NCBI GenBank assembly: GCA_902797515.1
Contig: CADBSX010000015.1
Coordinates: 1-10,199 of the forward strand
Origin: an uncultured Eubacteriales bacterium
Lineage (GTDB): Bacteria; Bacillota; Clostridia; Christensenellales; Borkfalkiaceae
Length of the DNA stretch: 10,199 bases
Direction of reading: 5' to 3'
Positions 1-5,473 of this stretch are shown piece by piece; position 1 is the first letter of the stretch; the number at the start of each line of letters is the position of its first letter. The notes under the pieces are model-generated. The model made no database searches and had not been told where the DNA came from. It saw only the letters and a program-made list of their open reading frames with translations. A program made the position numbers and the translations under genes.

Positions 1-1
1 C

Positions 2-178
2 CTCGCGCTCGTCGCCCTTATTCCCGCGCTCGTACTCAACGCGATCCTTCCGGGATCGGGATCGAGCGGCGCGTTCAGCGCGACGGGGATGCTCATCGCG
101 GTATCGGTAGCGCTCGAACTCAAAACTGCGCTCGAATCGCAGATAATGATGAAGAACTATAAAGGATTCTTAAAATAA
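2..178 (+). CDS. secY: SecY, preprotein translocase channel subunit (C-terminal end only)
   Basis: Only the last 58 codons are in the window; the gene starts upstream, and the first complete codon is at base 2. SecY is the membrane channel of the Sec translocon, through which unfolded preproteins and nascent membrane proteins pass. The visible residues form a hydrophobic stretch (LALVALIPALVLNAIL), a Gly/Ser-rich loop and a second hydrophobic helix containing GMLIAVSVALEL. The tail reads ESQIMMKNYKGFLK, the usual SecY C-terminal signature (ESQ-hydrophobic-M-x2-x-Y-K-G-F). Its position just before adk and map agrees with the standard spc operon order. No intrinsic terminator follows it, so transcription may continue into adk, although the 174-base spacer is long for this junction. 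Confidence 0.93.
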   Translation, partial: LALVALIPALVLNAILPGSGSSGAFSATGMLIAVSVALELKTALESQIMMKNYKGFLK

Positions 179-198
179 GTTTTTAAGCCGTATAAACT

Positions 199-298
199 TC
201 GTGGGGCGTCGTTACTGCGGCGCGGTCAAGACTTCGATGACCGACAAGGTCAATCGAACCCTCGCCCGCTTGCGAGCCTCGCCCGACTCGTTTCTACG
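199..298. repeat. Structured non-coding spacer between secY and adk; possible dispersed palindromic element
   Basis: The 174 bases between secY and adk hold no convincing gene. They contain a compact set of short repeats. TCGATGACC (234-242) and GGTCAATCGA (248-257) are inverted copies with one bulged A and could form a hairpin. CTCGC (261-265) and GCGAG (272-276) form a second hairpin. CCTCGCCCG occurs twice (260-268 and 277-285), and GGTCAA occurs twice (224-229 and 248-253). This GC-rich block is set between AT-rich flanks and looks like an inserted unit rather than a leader. Such packed palindromes are typical of REP-like intergenic elements, but I see only one copy here, so dispersal is inference. 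I see no terminator T-tract and no clear promoter. Confidence 0.35.
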
Positions 299-352
299 CC
301 TTAAAAAAAGCGCAAAGATATTTTGTAACAAAAAAAAGAACGGAGCGAGAGA

Positions 353-976
353 GTGAATATAATCTTACTCGGCGCGCCCGGGGCGGGAAAAGGCACGCAG
401 GCCGTGAGGCTTGCGGCGAGATACAAAATACCGCATATATCCACGGGCGACATATTCAGATACAACATTAAAAACCAAACGCCCGTCGGGATGCTTGCCA
501 AATCTTATATAGATAAAGGGCAACTCGTTCCCGACGAGGTAACGGTCCGTATCGTCAGGGAAAGGCTCGAAATGGACGACTGCAAAAACGGTTATCTTCT
601 CGACGGCTTTCCGAGGACGGTCGAACAAGCGAAGGCGCTCGACGGATTTTCGGCGATCGACGCCGTAGTGAACGTGGACGTTCCTCTCGGTAAACTTATG
701 AAGAGGATAACGGGAAGAAGAGTCTGCGGGAAGTGCGGAGAGTCGCATCACGTCGATTATTTAGGCGGGAAGAACGTTTGCGCGAAATGCGGCGGAGAAC
801 TTATTCAGAGGGCGGACGACAACGAAGAAACGGTCGGGAAAAGGCTCGACGTTTACGTAAGTCAGACCGCGCCGCTCGCCGCGTATTACGAAAAGAAAGG
901 CGTTCTTCTGACCGTTGACGGCGACGGAGAAATAGAAGAGGTGTTCGAAAGGATCACCGAAAGGCTCGATAAATGA
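353..976 (+). CDS. adk: Adenylate kinase, zinc-binding LID type
   Basis: Adenylate kinase converts ATP + AMP to 2 ADP in the cytoplasm and sets the adenylate energy balance. The 207-residue protein has the P-loop GAPGAGKGT at residues 7-15, the AMP-binding T31 and R36 in HISTGDIFR, the DGFPR motif at 84-88 and the RADDNEETVGKRL segment (R153, R164) that closes over the nucleotides. The LID domain carries two CxxC pairs (C125/C128 and C143/C146), the zinc-binding form usual in Gram-positive bacteria. The loop between the pairs is slightly short, which largely explains a length below the usual 212-217. Translation starts at GTG 353, with GGAG at 342-345 seven bases upstream; the protein then begins MNIILLGAPG as expected for the family. 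The stop overlaps the map start by four bases (ATGA), suggesting translational coupling. Confidence 0.96.
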   Translation: MNIILLGAPGAGKGTQAVRLAARYKIPHISTGDIFRYNIKNQTPVGMLAKSYIDKGQLVPDEVTVRIVRERLEMDDCKNGYLLDGFPRTVEQAKALDGFSAIDAVVNVDVPLGKLMKRITGRRVCGKCGESHHVDYLGGKNVCAKCGGELIQRADDNEETVGKRLDVYVSQTAPLAAYYEKKGVLLTVDGDGEIEEVFERITERLDK

Positions 977-1710
977 TACGAATAAAAACCGACGAAGAGA
1001 TAGAACTCATGCGCGTAGCGTGCGGGATCACGGGCGACGCTCTGAAAGTCGCCGAGGAAAATCTCAAAGCGGGCATGACGACGAAACAACTCGACAAGAT
1101 AATTCACGACTATATCCTTTCGAGGGGCGCGAAACCGACGTTTCTGGGGCTCTACGGATTTCCCGCGTCGGCGTGCATATCCATCGACGAGGAAGTAGTC
1201 CACGGAATACCGTCCGACAGGATCATCGAAGAGGGACAGATAGTAAGCGTCGATCTGGGCGCGAGGATAAACGGCTTTACGGGCGACGCGGCGAGAAGTT
1301 TTTACGTCGGGGAAATAAGTCCCGAAAAGAAAAGGCTTATCGACGTCACCAGAGAGTGTTTCTTCGAGGGAATAAAAGGTATCGTTATCGGAAGCGCGCT
1401 CGGAGATATCGGGGCGCAGGTACAGGAACACGCCGAAAAGAACGGTTTTTCCGTAGTCAGGGATATGGTCGGACACGGAGTCGGGAGAGAACTCCACGAA
1501 GATCCGTCCGTTCCGAATTTCGGCAGGCGCGGCACGGGCATACGCCTTAAAAGGAATATGACTCTTGCCATCGAGCCTATGATAAATATGGGCGGATACG
1601 AAATAGACGTAAACGGCTGGAAATGCGTGACGAGGGACGGGAAACCGTCGGCTCATTACGAAAATACGGTAGTAATCGGAGACAACGGCGTGGAAATTCT
1701 CACGCTGTGA
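973..1710 (+). CDS. map: Type I methionine aminopeptidase
   Basis: This cytoplasmic metalloprotease removes the initiator methionine from nascent proteins whose second residue is small. At 245 residues it is a minimal type Ia enzyme, with no N-terminal zinc-finger extension and no type II insert. All five dinuclear metal ligands are visible: D94 (VSVDLG), D105 (GFTGDAA), H168 (GHGVG), E201 (AIEPM) and E230 (HYENTV). The catalytic histidines H77 (EEVVHGIP) and H175 (RELHEDP) are also present. The residue before E230 is HY rather than the more common QY, a mild substitution. The start ATG 973 lies inside the end of adk, so its ribosome binding site would have to be within adk; no strong Shine-Dalgarno sequence is seen, consistent with coupling. 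A 134-base gap separates it from infA. Confidence 0.96.
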   Translation: MIRIKTDEEIELMRVACGITGDALKVAEENLKAGMTTKQLDKIIHDYILSRGAKPTFLGLYGFPASACISIDEEVVHGIPSDRIIEEGQIVSVDLGARINGFTGDAARSFYVGEISPEKKRLIDVTRECFFEGIKGIVIGSALGDIGAQVQEHAEKNGFSVVRDMVGHGVGRELHEDPSVPNFGRRGTGIRLKRNMTLAIEPMINMGGYEIDVNGWKCVTRDGKPSAHYENTVVIGDNGVEILTL

Positions 1711-1844
1711 CGAAGAGAGGAGCAACCCGTCGGTACGGTCTTTCGTAAACCGCGGTCGGATCGGCCGAGGGAAGAAGAGAACCGAAGAGCGGTTGCGAAG
1801 AATTGCGGGAAACCGCGGCAAAATAAAATCGGAGGAACATGCCT
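1711..1844 (+). other. Map-infA gap without an intact gene; place of the usual KOW-domain gene
   Basis: In many Bacillota a small KOW-domain RNA-binding protein gene lies between map and infA. Here no ATG-, GTG- or TTG-initiated frame of that kind is present. The DNA is open in two frames but lacks a start codon. One frame gives VFRK at 1738-1749; shifting by one base at 1750 gives RGRIGR. Together these faintly resemble the KOW core (V-x-x-K-x-G-R-x-x-G-R), so a decayed copy is possible but weakly supported. AAACCGCGG occurs twice (1747-1755 and 1810-1818), and AACCG/CGGTT (1780-1784, 1790-1794) could form a small hairpin. No terminator or promoter is evident. Confidence 0.35.
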
Positions 1845-2066
1845 GTGTCAAAAGACGACGTAATAGAGGCCGAGGGAGTTATACTCGAAGCGTTGCCGAA
1901 CGCGAACTTCAAAGTAAAACTGTCTAACGGTTACGTTATAACGGCTTATATTTCCGGAAAACTTCGTATGAACTATATAAAGATACTCGAAGGCGATTCC
2001 GTGAAGATAGAGATGAGCCCTTACGACTTGACCAAAGGTCGGATAGTCTGGCGTAGCAAGAACTGA
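1845..2066 (+). CDS. infA: Translation initiation factor IF-1
   Basis: IF-1 binds the A site of the 30S subunit and works with IF-2 and IF-3 during initiation. The small S1-like OB-fold protein shows the family signature throughout: [21 protein letters not shown]-like YISGKLRMN, the [10 protein letters not shown] block and a basic C-terminus. I place the start at GTG 1845, which gives 73 residues beginning [11 protein letters not shown], as in Clostridial IF-1. An ATG six bases earlier (1839) would add two residues (MPVSKDD). It lies only three bases after the GGAGG at 1831-1835, while other genes in this window have 7-11 bases; GTG 1845 has nine. Downstream, 38 AT-rich bases lead to rpmJ. 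The start choice is moderately certain and the identity is very certain. Confidence 0.93.
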   Translation: MSKDDVIEAEGVILEALPNANFKVKLSNGYVITAYISGKLRMNYIKILEGDSVKIEMSPYDLTKGRIVWRSKN

Positions 2067-2104
2067 AAATTTTATTAAATTAACTTAAATCGGAGGATTA
2101 AAAA

Positions 2105-2221
2105 ATGAAAGTAAGACCGTCAGTGAAACCTATGTGCGACAAGTGCAGAGTCATAAAGAGAGAAGGCAAAGTTATGGTTATTTGTTCGAAGAACAAGAAC
2201 CACAAACAGCGTCAGGGCTGA
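2105..2221 (+). CDS. rpmJ: Ribosomal protein bL36, zinc-binding form
   Basis: This 38-residue protein of the large ribosomal subunit begins [11 protein letters not shown] and ends HKQRQG, matching bL36 along its whole length. C11, C14, C27 and H33 form the zinc ribbon (C-x2-C-x12-C-x5-H), so it is the zinc-containing type. The usual protein is 37 residues; here one residue is added between the third cysteine and the histidine (SKNKN instead of ENPK-like). GGAGG at 2092-2096 lies eight bases before ATG 2105. The gene sits in the canonical place between infA and rpsM. It is followed by 107 AT-rich bases. Confidence 0.95.
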   Translation: MKVRPSVKPMCDKCRVIKREGKVMVICSKNKNHKQRQG

Positions 2222-2328
2222 TTTCCGAGAGGGAAAAGGCTAACTCGATCACTAAAAATTACTTTAAAATTGACCTTGAAAGGTAAAACAAAAAACAGAT
2301 TTTAAAAAAATTCGGAGGATATTAAAAA
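2222..2328 (+). other. AT-rich rpmJ-rpsM spacer with small hairpins
   Basis: These 107 bases separate rpmJ from rpsM, more than most gaps in this cluster. TTTCC (2222-2226) can pair with GGAAA (2232-2236), starting inside the rpmJ stop codon region, and ACCTT/AAGGT (2273-2277, 2280-2284) is a very tight inverted repeat. Neither is followed by a T-tract, so I do not call a terminator. GGAGG at 2314-2318 is the rpsM ribosome binding site. A leader that controls the distal ribosomal genes could sit here, but the sequence does not show one clearly. Confidence 0.3.
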
Positions 2329-2706
2329 ATGGCTCGTATTGCCGGTGTGGATTTACCAAGAGAAAAGCGCGTTGAGATCGGTATTACCTATATCTACGGA
2401 ATAGGCAGACCGACCGCGCAGAAAATACTTAAAGCAACGGGAGTTAATCCCGACACGAGAGTTAAAGATCTCACGGAAGAGGACGTTGCGAAGTTGAGAG
2501 ATTACATCGAACACAACCTCAAAGTGGAAGGCGAACTCAAAACGGAAGTAAGTTTAAGCATTAAAAGACTTATGGAAATAGGCTGCTACCGCGGCGTAAG
2601 ACACAGAAAAGGTCTGCCCGTCAGAGGACAGAGCACCAAGAGAAACGCGAGGACGAGAAAAGGTCCGCGCCGTACCGTCGCGAAGAAAAAGACGGCTACC
2701 AAATAA
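2329..2706 (+). CDS. rpsM: Ribosomal protein uS13
   Basis: uS13 sits in the head of the 30S subunit, contacts the P-site tRNA through its C-terminal tail and bridges to the 50S subunit. The 125-residue sequence has the universal N-terminus [17 protein letters not shown], the helix-two-turn-helix region with YIYGIGR, and [20 protein letters not shown]. The conserved [20 protein letters not shown] block is followed by the basic tail ([10 protein letters not shown]). The length is normal. The start is fixed by family conservation and by GGAGG ten bases upstream. Only 18 bases separate it from rpsK, and the two proteins are structural neighbours in the 30S head and platform region. Confidence 0.97.
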   Translation: MARIAGVDLPREKRVEIGITYIYGIGRPTAQKILKATGVNPDTRVKDLTEEDVAKLRDYIEHNLKVEGELKTEVSLSIKRLMEIGCYRGVRHRKGLPVRGQSTKRNARTRKGPRRTVAKKKTATK

Positions 2707-2724
2707 TAAGAGGAGGATATAGAC

Positions 2725-3114
2725 ATGGCAGCAACTAAAACGGTGAAAAAACGCAGAGAAAACAAAAACGTTGACAAAGGTCAGGTTCATATCAAATCCT
2801 CGTTCAACAACACGATAGTGACCGTGACCGACGCCAACGGCAACGCGATAGCGCAGTCGAGCGCGGGCGCTCTCGGATACAAAGGTTCGAGAAAGAGCAC
2901 GCCTTTCGCGGCGCAGCAAGCGGCCGAGACGGCGGCGAAAGCGGCTATGGAACACGGACTTCGCACGGTGGAAGTATTCGTCAAAGGTCCGGGACAAGGC
3001 AGAGAATCGGCTATAAGGGCTCTCGGAAACGTAGGACTCGAAGTTACGCTTATTCAGGACGTATCTCCGATCCCGCACAACGGATGCCGCCCGCCGAAGC
3101 GCCGCAGAGTATAA
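2725..3114 (+). CDS. rpsK: Ribosomal protein uS11
   Basis: uS11 forms part of the 30S platform near the mRNA exit channel. The 129-residue protein has a basic N-terminal extension (residues 1-15). The conserved core follows, with [15 protein letters not shown], the [14 protein letters not shown] block, [17 protein letters not shown] and the C-terminal [22 protein letters not shown] signature. Its length matches the family. GGAGG at 2712-2716 is eight bases before ATG 2725. A 15-base gap to rpsD indicates that rpsM, rpsK and rpsD are read from one message. Confidence 0.97.
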   Translation: MAATKTVKKRRENKNVDKGQVHIKSSFNNTIVTVTDANGNAIAQSSAGALGYKGSRKSTPFAAQQAAETAAKAAMEHGLRTVEVFVKGPGQGRESAIRALGNVGLEVTLIQDVSPIPHNGCRPPKRRRV

Positions 3115-3129
3115 CAGGAGGATAGAATA

Positions 3130-3756
3130 ATGGCTAAATATACAGACGCTAAATGCCGCTTGTGCAGACGCGAAGGCGGTAAGTTGTTTTTGAAAGGCGA
3201 TAAATGTTATAAGACTTCTTGTCCGTTCGAGAGAAGACCGGTCGCTCCCGGTCAGCACGGCGCGGACAGAAAGAAAGTTTCCGAATACGGATTGCAACTT
3301 CGCGAAAAGCAGAAGACCAAGAGGATATACGGAGTTCTGGAAGGTCAGTTCAGAGAATATTACGAAAAGGCGGACAGAATGAAGGGCATCACCGGCGAGA
3401 ACATGCTTTCGCTGCTCGAAAGAAGGCTCGACAACGTCGTTTACAGAATGGGCGTTGCGTCGTCCCGTTCGCAGGCGCGTCAACTCGTGACGCACGCGCA
3501 CTTCACCGTCAACGGAAGGCCGGTGGATATCGCTTCTTTCCAAGTCAAAGTCGGCGACGTGATCGCGGTGAAAGAGACGAAGAAGGATTCGCCGTATTTC
3601 AAGGAATTAAAAGAGACCGCGAAGAGCGGTAAAATGCCGAAGTGGCTCGATTTCGACAACGAGAAGTTGGAAGGCAAGATCCTTTCGCTTCCGACGAGAG
3701 AGGATATTGATTCGCAGATCAACGAACAGATGATCGTCGAGTTGTACTCGAAATAA
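3130..3756 (+). CDS. rpsD: Ribosomal protein uS4, zinc-binding (four-cysteine) form
   Basis: uS4 is a primary 16S rRNA binder that nucleates assembly of the 30S body and, in several bacteria, represses its own operon. The 208-residue protein has an N-terminal zinc site with C9, C12, C26 and C31, followed by the FERRP and APGQHG motifs. The S4 RNA-binding domain spans about residues 97-160 ([30 protein letters not shown]). The C-terminus ends in the usual hydrophobic IVELYSK. Many Bacillota have cysteine-free S4, and Bacillus keeps rpsD outside this cluster; here it lies between rpsK and rpoA as in Clostridia. GGAGG (3117-3121) is eight bases before ATG 3130. I see no obvious S4-binding leader directly upstream. 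Confidence 0.97.
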   Translation: MAKYTDAKCRLCRREGGKLFLKGDKCYKTSCPFERRPVAPGQHGADRKKVSEYGLQLREKQKTKRIYGVLEGQFREYYEKADRMKGITGENMLSLLERRLDNVVYRMGVASSRSQARQLVTHAHFTVNGRPVDIASFQVKVGDVIAVKETKKDSPYFKELKETAKSGKMPKWLDFDNEKLEGKILSLPTREDIDSQINEQMIVELYSK

Positions 3757-3793
3757 TAATATACCATAGTAGAATAAGGAGGTATATCGTTCT

Positions 3794-4741
3794 ATGATGG
3801 AAATAGAAACCCCTAAAATAAAGGTAGAAGAGAGCGAAGACAGACGCTATGCGAAAGTCGTTGCCGAGCCGCTTGAAAGAGGTTTCGGCCTCACTCTCGG
3901 AAACGCGCTCCGCCGCACGCTCTTGTCGTCGCTGCCGGGCGCAGCCGCGCAGGGCATAAAGTTCGCAAACGGTATCGTAAAGCACGAATTTTCGACGATC
4001 CCCGGCGTAAAAGAGGACGTGACCGAAATAATACTCAATCTTAAAAACGTCTCTTTCAAGACCGCGGTCACCGACATCGGTTTCAAGGAAACTTTAAGAC
4101 TTTACAAGGAAGGCCCGGCGGTCGTCACCGCAGGGGATATAAAACAGTCCGCGGACGTGGAAGTCCTCAATAAAGACGCGTATATCTGTACGATAGACGC
4201 CGGCGGCTCTATCGACGTCGATATTACCGTCGGAAGAGACAGAGGCTACAAGGGCGCGGAACACAATAAGACCGACGAAATAGATTATATTCCTATAGAT
4301 TCCATCTATACGCCGGTAAAGAAAGTGAGTTTCAACGTGGAGAGCACGAGAGTCGGGCAGAATACCGATTTTGACAAACTCACGCTCGAAGTGTGGACGA
4401 ACGGCGCGTTTTCGGGCGGCGAAATAGTAAGTCTTGCGGCGAAGATACTTCGCGAGCATATCGCCCTTTTCGAGACGACCGAAGTAATGCAGGGAAATAT
4501 CGTCGTTCCCCCGAAGATCGATATGATAACGAAGATCAGAGAGATGACGATAGAGGATATGGATCTTTCCGTGCGTTCGTATAACTGCCTTAAAAGAGCG
4601 AATATCCACACAGTTGACGATTTGACGAAGAAGACCGAGGAAGATATGCTCAAAGTCAGAAATCTCGGCAAGAAATCGCTCGACGAAGTTATTTACAAAT
4701 TAAATTCCTACGGTTTATCATTAATGAAAGAGGAGGACTAA
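3794..4741 (+). CDS. rpoA: RNA polymerase alpha subunit
   Basis: Alpha dimerises to begin assembly of RNA polymerase, and its C-terminal domain contacts UP elements and activators. The 315-residue protein has an N-terminal assembly domain (about 1-230) with the EPLERGFGLTLGNALRR block near residues 25-41. A short linker follows, and then the helix-hairpin-helix C-terminal domain (about 245-312). There, SVRSYNCLKRANI and VRNLGKKSLDEV are conserved, and R261 matches the E. coli DNA-contacting R265. Two adjacent ATG codons occur; the first (3794) aligns with the family start (M-x-E-I-E-x-P-K-I) and lies 11 bases after AAGGAGG (3776-3782). Its last codons GAG GAG GAC contain the Shine-Dalgarno sequence of rplQ, so the two genes are tightly coupled. 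Confidence 0.97.
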   Translation: MMEIETPKIKVEESEDRRYAKVVAEPLERGFGLTLGNALRRTLLSSLPGAAAQGIKFANGIVKHEFSTIPGVKEDVTEIILNLKNVSFKTAVTDIGFKETLRLYKEGPAVVTAGDIKQSADVEVLNKDAYICTIDAGGSIDVDITVGRDRGYKGAEHNKTDEIDYIPIDSIYTPVKKVSFNVESTRVGQNTDFDKLTLEVWTNGAFSGGEIVSLAAKILREHIALFETTEVMQGNIVVPPKIDMITKIREMTIEDMDLSVRSYNCLKRANIHTVDDLTKKTEEDMLKVRNLGKKSLDEVIYKLNSYGLSLMKEED

Positions 4742-4745
4742 TAAA

Positions 4746-5249
4746 ATGCCGGGAAAATTAGGTATGACCGCCACGCAGAGAGTCGCGGTATTGAGAAATC
4801 AGGCTTCCGACCTTTTATGGTACGGCAGGATCGAAACCACGCTCGGTAGGGCTAAACAACTCAGACCTTACGTGGAAAAGATCATTACGCTTGCCGTAAA
4901 CACTTACGAAGACACGGTCGAAACGACCGTCGTTACGAAAGACAAGAAAGGCAAAGAAGTAACGAGCAAAGTTTTGAAAGACGGGCCGAAGAAACTCGCC
5001 GCGAGAAGAAAGATAATGACGAAAGTTTACGACGTTCAGGAACAGAGGGGCAAGGAAACCATGTCCGAGTTCAAGGCGAGAACGGAAGGCGTAAATCATC
5101 CTCTTATCGAAAAGATATTCAACGAGATCGCGCCTAAATACGCGCAGAGAGCGGAAGAACTCAAACAGAGAGGCGGATACACGCGGATCTATCAGATCGG
5201 CGAGAGAACGGGCGACGCAGCGCCGTCCGCGATAATCGAACTCGTCTGA
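4746..5249 (+). CDS. rplQ: Ribosomal protein bL17, enlarged Clostridia-type form
   Basis: bL17 binds 23S rRNA near the peptide exit tunnel. The N-terminal half (KLGMTATQRVAVLRNQ, IETTLGRAKQLRPYVEKII) and the C-terminal half (HPLIEKIFNEIAPKYAQR, GGYTRIYQIGERTGDAAP, ending IIELV) are clear. At 167 residues it is about 50 longer than E. coli or Bacillus L17. The extra length sits in two acidic/basic inserts, about residues 52-82 and 98-117, with a smaller addition near 135-142. From family knowledge, similar long L17 proteins occur in Clostridia. The N-terminus is less arginine-rich than usual (GMTATQR in place of GR-T-S-x-x-R). ATG 4746 lies four bases after the rpoA stop, with GGAGG inside the rpoA end. 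Two stop codons (TGA TAA) end it. Confidence 0.95.
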   Translation: MPGKLGMTATQRVAVLRNQASDLLWYGRIETTLGRAKQLRPYVEKIITLAVNTYEDTVETTVVTKDKKGKEVTSKVLKDGPKKLAARRKIMTKVYDVQEQRGKETMSEFKARTEGVNHPLIEKIFNEIAPKYAQRAEELKQRGGYTRIYQIGERTGDAAPSAIIELV

Positions 5250-5267
5250 TAACGGAATTTTACCGAT

Positions 5268-5299
5268 AAAAGCGGTCGCAAACAAGCGACCGCTTTTTT
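5268..5299 (+). terminator. Strong intrinsic terminator after rplQ
   Basis: AAAAGCGGTCGC (5268-5279) and GCGACCGCTTTT (5286-5297) form a perfect 12-bp stem, eight of the pairs in the GC-rich part, closed by a six-base loop (AAACAA). The run of six T at 5294-5299 completes a classic Rho-independent terminator. It lies 18 bases after the rplQ stop and marks the end of the ribosomal-protein/rpoA transcript. Confidence 0.93.
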
Positions 5300-5370
5300 G
5301 TGCCGAAAAACGGCGAAAAACAAAAAGTCGGGCTATAAGCCGATTATCGGGCATTTTTCGTTTTTTCGCG

Positions 5371-5384
5371 ATTTTACGTAAAAT
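5371..5384. promoter_or_regulatory. 14-bp perfect palindrome upstream of the promoter; candidate operator
   Basis: ATTTTACGTAAAAT is its own reverse complement over all 14 bases. It ends 27 bases before the -35 element at 5412, a position typical for an activator or for a repressor acting from upstream. The flanks are AT-rich, so a chance palindrome is possible, and I cannot name a regulator. Confidence 0.35.
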
Positions 5385-5411
5385 TTTCGGCGGAAAAACA
5401 ATTTAAAATAA

Positions 5412-5440
5412 TTGAAATAATTTGAGTATTGTGCTATTAT
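5412..5440 (+). promoter_or_regulatory. Housekeeping-type promoter for the 1239-residue protein gene
   Basis: TTGAAA (5412-5417) and TATTAT (5435-5440) are separated by 17 bases and each differs by one base from the SigA/sigma-70 consensus. A TG one base before the -10 (5432-5433) makes it an extended -10 promoter. Transcription would begin near 5447, leaving a leader of about 27 bases. A second -10-like TATAAT at 5442-5447 has no -35 at workable spacing. Confidence 0.75.
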
Positions 5441-5473
5441 ATATAATATATAACTATAACAAGTGAGTTAAAA

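Noticed and set aside
287..340. Possible promoter just upstream of adk in the AT-rich stretch
   Set aside because: No -35/-10 pair with acceptable spacing is visible; the AT-richness alone is not evidence.
237..356. A 39-codon frame starting at ATG 237 whose stop overlaps the adk GTG start
   Set aside because: It has no Shine-Dalgarno sequence, runs through the palindromic block and a poly-A region, and its product resembles no protein I know; the overlap is probably chance.
886..1851. Long open frame on the minus strand across adk and map
   Set aside because: It is antisense to two confirmed genes and resembles no known protein; such frames are expected from the codon bias here.
2241..2298. 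Possible internal promoter between rpmJ and rpsM (TTGACC at 2270-2275; TAAAAT at 2265-2270)
   Set aside because: TTGACC has no -10 at 16-18 bases, and TAAAAT has no -35 at a workable distance.
5300..5370. Second terminator-like region (short GGCT/AGCC hairpin and T-rich run)
   Set aside because: The stem is only four bases and is not placed next to the T-run; the perfect terminator at 5268-5299 already explains termination.
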